64,000 nt of DNA from Bryobacterales bacterium (GCA_016789905.1 JAEUQC010000136.1:47895-111894); one strand, 5' to 3'. Positions 33,359 to 41,282 are shown, numbered from the stretch's first letter. Translations and numbers: made by a program. Notes: generated by a model from the letters alone, not told the origin.

Positions 33359-34243
33359 ATGCTTCGTCGCACCTTCCTCGCCATGCCGGCGCTAGCTGCC
33401 GCCCGTTTCAAGCAGCCGCTGGGTTTGAGTCTTTACACGGTGCGCGCGCCGCTGGGGGCGAAGCCGGAGGAGACGTATAAGGCGATTGGCGCAGCAGGAA
33501 TCTCCGAAGTGGAAGTGCGGCCGGTAAACCTGACGGACCATGCGGGATATTTGCGCGCGGCGGGGTTGAAGCCGGTGCATATGTTCATCGATTCGGCGGT
33601 GATCACGGGGGCCTGGGAGGAGTGGGAGAAGTTGCAGGCGCAGATGGCGGCGCGGATGAAGCTGCCGGCGCCGAAGGCTCCGATGGCACGGCCGTCGCTG
33701 GCGGAGCTGATTGCGTTGGCGAAGGAGCACCGCGTACACCGGATCGGGGTGAGCTATCTGCTGCCAGGGGAGCGGGCGAACTCGATTGCAAAGTTGAACG
33801 AGGCGGCGGAGGCGTGCAAGAAAGCGGGGGTTGGGTTCTATTATCACAACCATGCGTTTGAGTTTGAAGGGGAGCCGGGGGCGCGGTTTATCGACCGGCT
33901 GCATAAGGAACTGCATCCTCATGCACGTCTGGAGTTGGATGTATTCTGGGCGGCGATTGGGGGCGAGGAACCGGTGGCGCTGTTGAAACAGTGGAAGGGC
34001 CGGGTGGGCTCGCTGCACTTGAAGGATGTGGCGGCAACGGCGCCTCGGAAAGTGGGTGAATTCACGATGCCGCCGTCGGCGTTCAAGGAAGTAGGGCTGG
34101 GGACGCTGGACTGGAAGGGAATACTGGCGGCGGCGCGGGCGGCGAAGGTGGACCACTACATGATTGAGCAGGACTCGACGCCGGGCGACCCGATGGACAG
34201 CGTGCGGAAGAGCGTTGGGTATTTGCGAGGGCTGGCGATTTAG
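33359..34243 (+). CDS. Sugar phosphate isomerase/epimerase-like TIM-barrel protein
   Basis: 294 aa with an N-terminal hydrophobic stretch (MLRRTFLAMPALAAARF) that may be an export signal. Xylose-isomerase-like (AP endonuclease 2) fold: GLSLYTVRAPLG, FYYHNHAFEFEG, LELDVFWAAIGG and SLHLKDV carry the usual metal-binding His, Glu and Asp residues. Bacteria of this group have many exported copies whose substrates are unknown. Last gene of the plus-strand run from rsmB. Confidence 0.85.
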   Translation: MLRRTFLAMPALAAARFKQPLGLSLYTVRAPLGAKPEETYKAIGAAGISEVEVRPVNLTDHAGYLRAAGLKPVHMFIDSAVITGAWEEWEKLQAQMAARMKLPAPKAPMARPSLAELIALAKEHRVHRIGVSYLLPGERANSIAKLNEAAEACKKAGVGFYYHNHAFEFEGEPGARFIDRLHKELHPHARLELDVFWAAIGGEEPVALLKQWKGRVGSLHLKDVAATAPRKVGEFTMPPSAFKEVGLGTLDWKGILAAARAAKVDHYMIEQDSTPGDPMDSVRKSVGYLRGLAI

Positions 34244-34254
34244 GTCCTCGTCTT

Positions 34255-34288
34255 GCCTACCCGGCGTTTGGACATAGCGCGGGTAGGC
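34255..34288 (+). terminator. Possible terminator hairpin
   Basis: GCCTACCCG (34255-34263) pairs with CGGGTAGGC (34280-34288) to give a 9-bp stem with a 16-base loop, 12 bp after the preceding stop. There is no T tract, so efficiency as an intrinsic terminator is doubtful. Nothing else is visible between here and 34419. Confidence 0.35.
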
Positions 34289-34419
34289 GGGTTGGATTCG
34301 TTCGGTTGTCAAAGAGCGATTCCGGGTGGCTGGCGATGGTTGATTAAGACCAGCGGCCGGAGGGGTTTAGACACACTTCGAGTGTGACCGTTGGGAAGAG
34401 AGCGATTTTGCGGCCTATT

Positions 34420-35172
34420 TTAGGCTGCTTTTGGCGGCGCCGAGGCCTGATCGGGGCCGTCGTCGTCGATATGGGACGGCAGGATGACGATGGGGCGGCC
34501 GGGATAGCGCTTCTGGTAGCCTTCGATGACGGTTTGGGTGCATTCGGTGGTGTAGACGGGGGTGGGTCCGTCGTTGGGTGTTTCCGGAACTTCGCTGCTA
34601 AGTGCTGTGTTTTCAACAGGCGGTTCGGGATCGGCCTGGGTTTGTATTGCCGCGTCGGGAAACTTCGAGTGAATGAACTTGATGCGGCGTTCCGCACGGG
34701 CGACATCCTGCTGGAGGCGGGAGATATCGCGATTGAGTTTGGAGATGATGCTGTTGCCGGCCATGAGATCGGCGGTGGCGTCGACCATGACCTTGATTTC
34801 CTCGAGTTCGGGCGCGAGGGTGTTGGGGCGTTGGGCGGCGGAGATGAGGGCCATATTCCAGGTCATGGTGATGCAGGCCTTGTAACGGCGGATCTGCCAG
34901 CGGGCGACGGCGATGTCGCCGACGGCGTCGAGGGCGAGCTGGTTGACGGGCTTGTAGATGGCGAGGAGGGTGTCGATGAACTTGTTGTAGTCGCCGGGAT
35001 CCTCGTTGGCGAGACAGGCTTCGTGCGGAGGGAGGAAGTGCTTGAACTTCTCGGCGTCCTGGCCGTGCTTGAGCGCATTACGGCTGACGCGGTCTTTGCC
35101 CTCCTGCGTCTTCGGTCCGCGGGACTTCGCTCCATTCTCACGGCTGATGCGGGCTTTTTCTTCCGGGGTCAT
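34420..35172 (-). CDS. Acidobacteria-type 'SRENGAKSRGPKT' protein of unknown function
   Basis: 250 aa with a strong ribosome site (AAGGAG) 8 bases before the ATG at 35172. The N-terminus is basic and has the pattern RISRENGAKSRGPKTQEGK then SRNALKHG, which I associate with a family present in many copies in Solibacter/Bryobacter-type genomes. The middle is helical (about residues 55-165, with a coiled coil around SKLNRDISRLQQDVARAE) and the C-terminus is disordered and acidic. The basic KSRGPKT segment suggests nucleic-acid contact, but no function is known. A strong hairpin lies in its leader (35192-35222). Confidence 0.75.
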   Translation of the reverse strand: MTPEEKARISRENGAKSRGPKTQEGKDRVSRNALKHGQDAEKFKHFLPPHEACLANEDPGDYNKFIDTLLAIYKPVNQLALDAVGDIAVARWQIRRYKACITMTWNMALISAAQRPNTLAPELEEIKVMVDATADLMAGNSIISKLNRDISRLQQDVARAERRIKFIHSKFPDAAIQTQADPEPPVENTALSSEVPETPNDGPTPVYTTECTQTVIEGYQKRYPGRPIVILPSHIDDDGPDQASAPPKAA

Positions 35173-35191
35173 ATCGAGCTCCTTTCATGGA

Positions 35192-35222
35192 AAAGGCCCT
35201 CCGTTTTTGGCGGAGGGCCTTT
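35192..35222 (-). terminator. Terminator-shaped hairpin in the leader of the 34420-35172 gene
   Basis: AAAGGCCCTCCG (35192-35203) and CGGAGGGCCTTT (35211-35222) form a perfect 12-bp stem with a 7-base loop. Read on the minus strand it is followed by TTTTCC and then, 19 bases on, the start codon of the downstream gene. It can end transcripts arriving from upstream or act as an attenuator for that gene. Confidence 0.7.
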
Positions 35223-35830
35223 GTGCGGGGGCAGTATTCTGTCCCCTGATTCCACTGTAGCAAGTGGAGTCAATGGTTTTGGGCGGTTTTGGGAGGGGCG
35301 GTGTTGAAAAGAAAGGAATTATTGTTCGTAAAAATCTGTGACGCGGATTTGGGAGGGTGAGAGTATTCCTGATAGATCTGGTTAAGTGCTGTGTTGTGTG
35401 TTAGTTGCAGGGGAATTGGCGGTAAGGGCGGTGTTGAGGCGTTCTCAAGCGCGGAAATGTGTGTGCGATACGGGGCGTGGGACATCGCTGCTATCGAGGT
35501 CCGGGGTTGCCGGAAGATGCTTCCGCATTGAGAGGTAGAGGCTACGGGTGATTTGGGTCTTACTGACTTCGGCGCCACAGTAACGGCCTGGAAACCTGGA
35601 GTACCGGACGCAGGTGACCTGGTTTAGCTCGCGTTCGATACTGAGGCCGGGCGCCGCCCTTGCCCGCGAGAGCACAACACCAGGTCGCGTGTTGCCTTGG
35701 CGTGTCCACTAACCGGCCAGAAAAGGGCTACCCGTTTGAGGCGGCATTTGCGCCGCTTTTGCATCCAAAGTTCCAACGGTAATGTTCGCCGCGGTTGGTG
35801 TGCGATCGCGATCGCCGTTGGTGTTCTGTG
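35223..35830. other. Gene-poor stretch upstream of the transposon
   Basis: About 600 bp with lower G+C than the neighbourhood and no open frame that looks coding (short minus-strand frames have no start context or recognisable motif). It may be a degraded region next to the transposon insertion. No target duplication matching the right flank is visible at its end. Confidence 0.5.
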
Positions 35831-35881
35831 TGTCACTTTCAACATTATCTGGCATAGAGTCGTCAACAGTATTTGGCATAG
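35831..35881 (+). repeat. Left end of transposon: terminal sequence with two transposase-binding repeats
   Basis: TGTCACT at the tip, repeat L1 TCAACATTATCTGGCATAG (35839-35857) and repeat L2 TCAACAGTATTTGGCATAG (35863-35881). L1 and L2 are 24 bp apart and differ at two bases. They match the right-end copies in inverted orientation. Confidence 0.85.
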
Positions 35882-35897
35882 TGAGCCGCCCTGTTCT

Positions 35898-36457
35898 TCA
35901 GTGATCAGTCTCGCCCGAGAAGGCGCGCCATAGCGTATGGCGGCTCACCTTCAGTTCTGTCGCCACCTGAACTCTGGTGTACTCGCCCGAGCGTAGCAAT
36001 GCGCGGGCCTTCTTCATATCGCTTTCGTTGAGAGCTTTGGGTCGGCCACCGACCCGCCCGCGACGACGAGCAGCCGCGAGGCCAGCGTATACTCTCTGGC
36101 GCAAGATGTCGCGCTCGAATTCTGCCAGAGCGGCAAAAAGATGAAAGGTCAACTTGCCGGTGGGAGTAGTCGTGTTGATGTTCTCCGTCAGCGAGAGCAA
36201 CTCCACGCCACGCTCGTTGAGCAGAACCGCGGTGTCGATCAACTGCCGGAGCGAGCGCGCCAGACGGTCGAGCTTCCAGACCACGACAGCATCCCCCTGC
36301 GAGCATTGTCGAGCAGTCTCATCAGCTCTGGCCGGTCGGCTTTCGCCCCGGACGCCTTCTCCTCATAGACACGGACGCACTTCGCCCGCTTGAGTGCGTC
36401 CATCTGCAGATCCGTCTCTTGGATGTCGGTGGACACCCGCGCATAGCCAATCTTCAT
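35898..36457 (-). pseudogene. Serine recombinase (resolvase) interrupted by a frameshift
   Basis: The N-terminal part (36457 down to about 36298) reads MKIGYARVSTDIQETDLQMD with the catalytic serine in ARVST. The C-terminal part (36284 to 35898) reads VWKLDRLARSL and ends with a helix-turn-helix (VATELKVSRHTLWRAF). Joined, they make a normal ~185-aa Tn3/TniR-type resolvase. The frames meet at a run of five C (36293-36297; G on the coding strand): one more G would restore ARRGDAVVVWKLD. This is either a disabling deletion, a sequencing error in a homopolymer, or less likely a programmed shift. In Tn5053-like elements the resolvase separates transposition co-integrates. Confidence 0.85.
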
Positions 36458-36487
36458 GTCGCAAAAACCCTGGTGATAAGGTTATGA

Positions 36488-36592
36488 TGCACCAGAACTT
36501 TTGCACCACGGTTCTGCAACTGAATTTCGACGGTTTTGAGGATCTGTTCGAGTCTGGGTTGGGCTTGGTGCAAAAACAATAGTTATTGCACC
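36488..36592. promoter_or_regulatory. Candidate resolvase (res) site region
   Basis: Four copies of the hexamer TGCACC lie just upstream of the resolvase: 36488-36493, 36502-36507 and 36587-36592 in one direction and 36567-36572 inverted, the middle two with flanking A/T runs (TTTTGCACCA, TTGGTGCAAAA). Repeated, partly inverted subsites before a resolvase gene are what a res site looks like, but the match is by pattern only. The remaining sequence to 36859 shows no gene. Confidence 0.4.
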
Positions 36593-36859
36593 GCCTTGAC
36601 CGAACCCCGAAATGCGGCCCGTAGTCCTGGGGACCCGGTGGTACCGGTCTTCCCTACACTGCGCGACTTATCGTTACTCCGACGCTTCTAGCTTGGCCAG
36701 CTAGCAATGTAGCTCGACTGTGGCTCGATTTCTTGGGATGGCGGCTACTTGCCAAAAGGCGACAAGGACGGCCTAGTCTCAACGAATTCACCCTGAGCTT
36801 CGTCTGGTTTGCATAGGCCATCGCCTTTATTTGAAGTGTGCGCCTGGAGACAAGGACCT

Positions 36860-37708
36860 ATGAGACGAATTCTATGTGTTGTTTCTGCGCTGTCCGTCTT
36901 GGCCTCAGCCCAGACCAAGCGCGGCCGGACCTCAGCGACGACCCACGGTTCGCGGACGCATGGTCCGTCCCGTGGCAGTCTCCTCCTGCAAGGCGGAGTG
37001 GGAGATAGCGAAGAGATCGGCTCGGCCTTCCGCACTCTTGCCGGAGGAGCCGGAGCCCACATCGTCGTCATTCCGACGGCAAGTGTGGGCGACGCTGGTC
37101 CGCCTGGCATGGAAGACTTCCTTATGCGTCGCAACAAGGTGAGATTCGGAGTGGGCCGGGTCACCGTGCTTCATTCACTTGACCGTGCCACATCAGATTC
37201 GGAGAGCTTCGTCGAGCCGCTTGGGCGCGCCACGGGTGTGTGGATTTTGGGTGGTTTTCCTGGCCACTTGATCAACTCATACCTAGGCACGAAAACAGAG
37301 CGGGCCATTCGTAAGGTGCTTGACCGCGGGGGCGTCGTGGGCGGAGAGTCGGCGGGCGCAATGATCCAGGCCTCTTGGATGGACGCCACTGACAACGATT
37401 TCACACCGGAGATGAGCGCGTTGATACAGGCCAACGTCCGTAGTGGATTTGGGCTGCTGACCCGCTCGGCTATCTTCCCTCACTTTGACAAGCGGGGGGC
37501 CGAAGCTGTCCTGAGGTTCAGCGCCGAACATCCGGACGAATTCGGGATCGGCATCGACGAAGAGACGGCCTTGATTGTCACTAGTGATGTCGGTCGGGTG
37601 GTTGGTCGAGGCCGGGTCAGCGTCTACGACGGCAGGCACCGACCCACGAACCCATTGGTTTTCCGCAACGGCGAGCGCTTCGATCTCGCGGCCTGGAAAC
37701 GCAAATAG
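36860..37708 (+). CDS. Secreted cyanophycinase-like peptidase (S51), transposon cargo
   Basis: 282 aa from the ATG at 36860, with GGAGACAAGGA just upstream; the frame is open to 36809. Signal peptide (MRRILCVVSALSVLASAQ). Peptidase S51/cyanophycinase blocks: LLQGGVGDSEEIG, ILGGFPGHLIN and the nucleophile motif GGESAGAM, then a C-terminal GIGIDEETALIV. Such enzymes cut cyanophycin or alpha-aspartyl peptides to dipeptides. Secretion suggests use of polymer from other cells. No cyanophycin synthetase is near. It sits between the resolvase and the transposition genes and is probably cargo. Confidence 0.82.
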   Translation: MRRILCVVSALSVLASAQTKRGRTSATTHGSRTHGPSRGSLLLQGGVGDSEEIGSAFRTLAGGAGAHIVVIPTASVGDAGPPGMEDFLMRRNKVRFGVGRVTVLHSLDRATSDSESFVEPLGRATGVWILGGFPGHLINSYLGTKTERAIRKVLDRGGVVGGESAGAMIQASWMDATDNDFTPEMSALIQANVRSGFGLLTRSAIFPHFDKRGAEAVLRFSAEHPDEFGIGIDEETALIVTSDVGRVVGRGRVSVYDGRHRPTNPLVFRNGERFDLAAWKRK

Positions 37709-37783
37709 ATCGCGCAAACGTTAGCGCTTGGGTAGAGGACACTGAAGCTGTTTTGATGAGTCCACGCGTCGGCTCGCGAAGGG

Positions 37784-38299
37784 TTATGGGTGGATCGCCT
37801 TTCGAAGATCCTTGAGCAGCAACAGCAACTGGTACGGGTCGACCGGTGACTCCTCGAATTCAAAGTGCCGGTAGAAGCGCCTTGCTGCATCGTCGATGGC
37901 GTGAACTAGGACTGCCCGCACTCCCACAATGTCGGCCGCTTCTTCTACCCGTGACAACGCGTCGAACAGCAGCGCTTTGCCGAGTCCCTTTCCTTGTTGC
38001 GATCGATCCACGGCTAGCCTGGCGAGCAGCACGACGCCAATGGGATGATTGGCCAAACCCTTCGCGATCCGCTGCGGGCTTTCGTGCTTGTGAACCGACC
38101 CGGTCGTCAATGCGTAGTATCCGGCAACCCGGCTCCCATCAAGGGCGACGTAGGTTTTGGCGGAATCCGCCTGCTGGATCGTCCATGCGAACTTGCGAAG
38201 CCATTCATTGAGAGTGGCATTGGCGCAATCGAACGTACTTAGATCGTGCTCGCGACTGAGCTTCTCGATCACATAGTCGGCTTGGGCCACGGCGCTCAC
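37784..38299 (-). CDS. GNAT-family toxin (TacT-like)
   Basis: 171 aa with a GTG start at 38299 overlapping the antitoxin stop (GTGA). GNAT acetyltransferase with acetyl-CoA loop QQGKGLGKALL and the C-terminal catalytic tyrosine in FYRHFEFE. N-terminal FDCANATLNEWL is typical of the GNAT toxins that pair with DUF1778 antitoxins and acetylate the amino acid on charged tRNA, stopping translation. Length is normal. Encoded inside the transposon, where it may stabilise the element. Confidence 0.9.
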   Translation of the reverse strand: MSAVAQADYVIEKLSREHDLSTFDCANATLNEWLRKFAWTIQQADSAKTYVALDGSRVAGYYALTTGSVHKHESPQRIAKGLANHPIGVVLLARLAVDRSQQGKGLGKALLFDALSRVEEAADIVGVRAVLVHAIDDAARRFYRHFEFEESPVDPYQLLLLLKDLRKAIHP

Positions 38300-38589
38300 G
38301 ACCGGCGCTTGGCGACGTGGCGCTCCTGGAACAGCCTGCGGAGACGCGGCTTATCCTTCGCCGGACGATCCAGCGCCGCCATGAATGCCTTCCATTGCTT
38401 GTCGTCTAATACGAATCGCGTCTGTTCGGCGAGCGCCTGCTCCGCTTTCTCCCGAGCGCTACGCAGGATGAACTCGGTGACGTTGACACCTTGGCGACGC
38501 GCCGCTACTTTGATCAATTCTTCCTCAGCTGCGGATGCGCGCAACTGAAACCGCCGGTCGCGCTGTTGTTCTTGAGTCGAAATACTCAT
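38296..38589 (-). CDS. DUF1778 (ribbon-helix-helix) antitoxin
   Basis: 97 aa from the ATG at 38589; an open extension to 38643 would run over the promoter. N-terminal RHH region (RRFQLRASAAEEELIKVAA, then GVNVTEFILRSA) and a C-terminal toxin-binding tail (VLDDKQWKAFMAALDRP). Typical DUF1778 antitoxin placed just before its GNAT toxin; such pairs are autoregulated by the RHH protein binding the promoter. Confidence 0.9.
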   Translation of the reverse strand: MSISTQEQQRDRRFQLRASAAEEELIKVAARRQGVNVTEFILRSAREKAEQALAEQTRFVLDDKQWKAFMAALDRPAKDKPRLRRLFQERHVAKRRS

Positions 38590-38603
38590 GCTAGCCTCGA
38601 TCA

Positions 38604-38633
38604 ATTGTACTGCCGTTGTACTCCAGAGCGCAA
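38604..38633 (-). promoter_or_regulatory. Promoter and candidate operator of the toxin-antitoxin pair
   Basis: On the minus strand TTGCGC (38633-38628) and TACAAT (38609-38604) are 18 bases apart, with the -10 box 14 bases before the antitoxin ATG. Two direct copies of TTGTACT (38605-38611 and 38616-38622, plus strand) overlap the -10 and spacer at an 11-bp period, suitable for RHH repressor binding. Function is inferred. Confidence 0.5.
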
Positions 38634-38802
38634 CATTGCACAACCCGATGAGAGCGAGATTGCGGCATCCGCCGGGAATGAGTCTCGAGTGTTCTCGCCG
38701 CCCCTGACGGATCGAACCCGATAAACGGCGCAGTGTAGCGGAGACTAGTACGGCGGGCGACGGCGTACCGAAATCCAGCCTCCGTTCGCAATCCGGTCCA
38801 AC

Positions 38803-39813
38803 TCAAGCCTGACCGATCACCAATGTCTCACGGGCTGTTTCGACGACAGTCTTTGTGATCGCGTTCAGGCCGTTGATCTCAAGAATACGCTCCATCTGGG
38901 TGAGAAGCCGGTCCAGCAACCGGAAGTTGCCGTTGGTGACTCTGATGATGGCCGCGATCGCGTCGTCGGCCCACGGCTGCGGTGGCAGCGTTACGCCTGA
39001 CGGTACCCATTGTTGAGCCAGCAACTGGCGGATCTCTGTGGCACCTAACGGGCGGAACTCATGTACGAAGCCGATGCGCGAGTAGATTTGCGGGGATCGG
39101 GCCAGCCGCTGCTCAAGGCCAGGCATGCCGATTAGGATCAGTCCGATCTTGCCCTCGTCAAAAATGGCGCGCACTTGCTCAAGGCTCGCTATCCGAAGCC
39201 GGTCTGCGTCATCGACCACAACCAACGATGTCGGATCGGGGAACGCCCGCTCCCTGGCGTGATATTCGCCGGCGACATCACCGAAGCGAGGAGTCAGTTC
39301 AGGTAGCGGCCCGTTCAGCCAGTCTTGGTTCTCCACGAAGTCCTCGCGGTGCTTCGCATCCCTATTGATCAGCGCCGAGAACTGCTCGCGCATCTCTGCT
39401 CGAAAAGTGCGCATGGACAGGTCCCTCAGCATGTTACGAGACTTCCTGATCCCGCTGTCGACCGAGCCTGGGCTGTTCACGACGGAGGGCGTGTACAACA
39501 CTGTCGTAAGCGTGGGATCGACCGGCTCGGTGCTTTTCAGGTTCGCCGCCAGAACGGCATCCCACCGGCTATACGTCCGCGCCGACAGTGTCTTCCCCAC
39601 GCCGGGAGATCCGAAGCAGAGTCCAATGTAGCCATAGCGGCGGCAGGCATCACAGAACTCCGTGAACCTTCGGTGTTCGAGGGTTTCCACGATGGCCGAG
39701 GTGCCGACGCGGCGGTTATTCGTTTCTGTAGCGCTTGAGCGCTGCGGCCGGTTTGGTTGGTTTCTTGTCTTCTTCTGGCGTCGGGGCAACTCTCTTCTTT
39801 GGCGGTTCCCCAC
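38803..39813 (-). CDS. TniB/TnsC-like transposition ATPase
   Basis: 336 aa from a GTG at 39813, which overlaps the transposase end by 98 bp; a GTG at 39690 (295 aa) avoids the overlap and is an equally possible start. AAA+ ATPase: Walker A GSPGVGKT, Walker B SLVVVDDADRL, sensor-like LILIGMPGLEQRL, and an Arg-rich lid helix. This matches the ATP-dependent target-selection partners of TniA/TnsB-type transposases (AAA_22/ExeA-like). It lies directly behind the transposase gene. No TniQ follows; the next 150 bp hold no gene. Confidence 0.85.
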   Translation of the reverse strand: MGNRQRRELPRRQKKTRNQPNRPQRSSATETNNRRVGTSAIVETLEHRRFTEFCDACRRYGYIGLCFGSPGVGKTLSARTYSRWDAVLAANLKSTEPVDPTLTTVLYTPSVVNSPGSVDSGIRKSRNMLRDLSMRTFRAEMREQFSALINRDAKHREDFVENQDWLNGPLPELTPRFGDVAGEYHARERAFPDPTSLVVVDDADRLRIASLEQVRAIFDEGKIGLILIGMPGLEQRLARSPQIYSRIGFVHEFRPLGATEIRQLLAQQWVPSGVTLPPQPWADDAIAAIIRVTNGNFRLLDRLLTQMERILEINGLNAITKTVVETARETLVIGQA

Positions 39814-41140
39814 GCTTTAGCTCCAGCAGGGTTTCCACGGCGGCTTGGCGATCGCGGAGAATACCGCGCAGCTCCCGCCGCCTGGTGTTACGGGCTCGAA
39901 GGATGTCCCGAAGCGCAACGGCCTCACCGGCCAGTTCCGCGCAGACGGCGCGGCACAGGAATTTGTCATTGTGAAAGACGCGTACTTCCGCCATGTCCCT
40001 GGGATCGAATCGCAGGGTGACCGTTTCCCCGATGTAGGCCGCCAAGGTAGTGGAGATGTAGCGGAGGTTCTGAAAATGGATGCCGTCCACTCGCACCTGG
40101 CGCGCCTTCGCGACTTGAATCAACAGCAGGTCCAATTGTTCCAGTGAGTCCGGCATTCGCGGCAGAAAGCCTTTGGCTTCCCAGCGCTCAACGGGTGGGG
40201 TCTTGGTTTCCGCATTCTCTCGCCGGTGGTACACATCGAGAAGAAAGGCGCGAAACAGCGCATCGAACTCCGCGAGTGTTAACGTTGGCGTTCCGCGCAC
40301 CCCGCCGCCGGGCGCGTAGCCGTTCAACTCGCACAGAAACATTTCGTTCACCGTCGAGAAGAAGCGCTCGATACGGCCTCGGCCCCGAGGCTTGCCTGGA
40401 ATGGAGAAGACAAGCCGGATTTTCAAGTTAGCGCCAACCTGTTCCAAGTGCTGCGACGTGAAGTCGCTGCCGTTGTCGGTATAAAGAACATCGGGAATGC
40501 CACAGATGATCCAGCGCGGATCGTCCTTGCGCCAGATCGCCTGCCGGAGCGCGAGCGATGTGTGCAACGCGGACGGCTCATCGAACGAGAGGAAGTATCC
40601 GGCAACAGCCCGGCTGTGGTCGTCGATCACCGTGGTGAGCCACGGTTTCGCAACCGTACCGTCGGGACGCAGCAGTAAGATATCGAGCGGTGTGTGGTCC
40701 GCCTGCCAAATCGCGTTAGGGCTCTGCGCCTCGCGGCGATGAACCAATTCGAACGCGTCGGCGTACGCCTTGGGTCCATCGTGGGCGAGAGTGACGAGGC
40801 CGGAGGGGAGGCCGCGGACAATATTGAACACGGTCCCGTAGCTTGGCGGCGGTTCTCCAATCTCTTGCGCGAGTTTGATGCCCCTGCGGTGAAGGGCGGA
40901 GACTGGAAGCGGCCGCTTCTGTAAAGCCAAGCCTTCGATTGCGGCCTTCAGCTTGTCGGAAACCGCCCGCCGCTGGCCACGATCTGTCCGCTTCTTCCTA
41001 ACCAACGCGACGAGTCCGTCTCGTCGATACTGCGAAACCAGACGGTGCGCTGTTCGGTAAGCCAGGCCGGCGGCTTTGGCGACAGCAACTAAAGGCTCAT
41101 TCTGCTCAAGATGAGGCTGGAGCAAGCGGAAGCGCTTCAT
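39716..41140 (-). CDS. DDE transposase of the Mu/TnsB/TniA class
   Basis: 474 aa. N-terminal helix-turn-helix (AVAKAAGLAYRTAHRLVSQ) for end binding, an RNase-H-like catalytic core with D148 (WQADHTPLD), D222 (YTDNGSDF) and E258 (GRIERFF), 35 residues between the last two (DD35E), then a Mu-type C-terminal beta-barrel domain around 375-435. Cuts and joins the transposon ends. First gene inward from the right end; its start is about 55 bp inside repeat R2. Shorter than TnsB (about 700 aa), similar in size to IS481/TniA-like proteins. Confidence 0.92.
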   Translation of the reverse strand: MKRFRLLQPHLEQNEPLVAVAKAAGLAYRTAHRLVSQYRRDGLVALVRKKRTDRGQRRAVSDKLKAAIEGLALQKRPLPVSALHRRGIKLAQEIGEPPPSYGTVFNIVRGLPSGLVTLAHDGPKAYADAFELVHRREAQSPNAIWQADHTPLDILLLRPDGTVAKPWLTTVIDDHSRAVAGYFLSFDEPSALHTSLALRQAIWRKDDPRWIICGIPDVLYTDNGSDFTSQHLEQVGANLKIRLVFSIPGKPRGRGRIERFFSTVNEMFLCELNGYAPGGGVRGTPTLTLAEFDALFRAFLLDVYHRRENAETKTPPVERWEAKGFLPRMPDSLEQLDLLLIQVAKARQVRVDGIHFQNLRYISTTLAAYIGETVTLRFDPRDMAEVRVFHNDKFLCRAVCAELAGEAVALRDILRARNTRRRELRGILRDRQAAVETLLELKRGEPPKKRVAPTPEEDKKPTKPAAALKRYRNE

Positions 41141-41194
41141 CGCCCGTTTGCGGGCGCCCTACGAGAGTCCGGCCAGTTCGTCCATTCTGAAACA

Positions 41195-41245
41195 GTATGC
41201 CAAATAATGTTGACGGCGCTATGCCAGATAACGTTGAAAGTGACA
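41195..41245 (-). repeat. Right end of transposon: inverted copy of the left-end repeats
   Basis: R1 CTATGCCAGATAACGTTGA (41219-41237) and R2 GTATGCCAAATAATGTTGA (41195-41213) are inverted copies of the left repeats with the same 24-bp spacing; the tip is AGTGACA ending at 41245. The ATG of the fused ArsR-SRPBCC gene lies only 56 bp beyond this end. Confidence 0.85.
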
Positions 41246-41282
41246 CCGATGGCGGGGTGAGAGTTCTCCTGGAACGTCCATT

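Larger units (their letters stand above)
35831..41245. mobile_element. 5.4-kb Tn7/Tn5053-like transposon
   Basis: Both outer ends read TGTCACTTTCAAC inward. Each end carries two 19-bp repeats of the type TCAACATTATCTGGCATAG, 24 bp apart. Between them lie a DD(35)E transposase of the Mu/TnsB/TniA class, an ATPase of TniB/TnsC type, a serine resolvase (frameshifted), a candidate res region, a cyanophycinase-like gene and a toxin-antitoxin pair. TGT ends, paired binding sites, TniA/TniB-like genes and a resolvase are hallmarks of Tn5053/Tn402-like elements; no tniQ is present. The flanking 5 bases (CTGTG left, CCGAT right) do not match, so no target duplication can be shown. The resolvase frameshift may block co-integrate resolution. 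Confidence 0.85.

Noticed and set aside
35445..35866. Short minus-strand frames in the gene-poor stretch before the transposon
   Set aside because: No start context, no recognisable motif, and one of them runs through the transposon tip.
38803..41140. Possibility that this is an IS21 element (istA-istB)
   Set aside because: IS21 has IstA/IstB with different ends and no resolvase; here both ends have paired 19-bp sites, and resolvase and cargo are inside.
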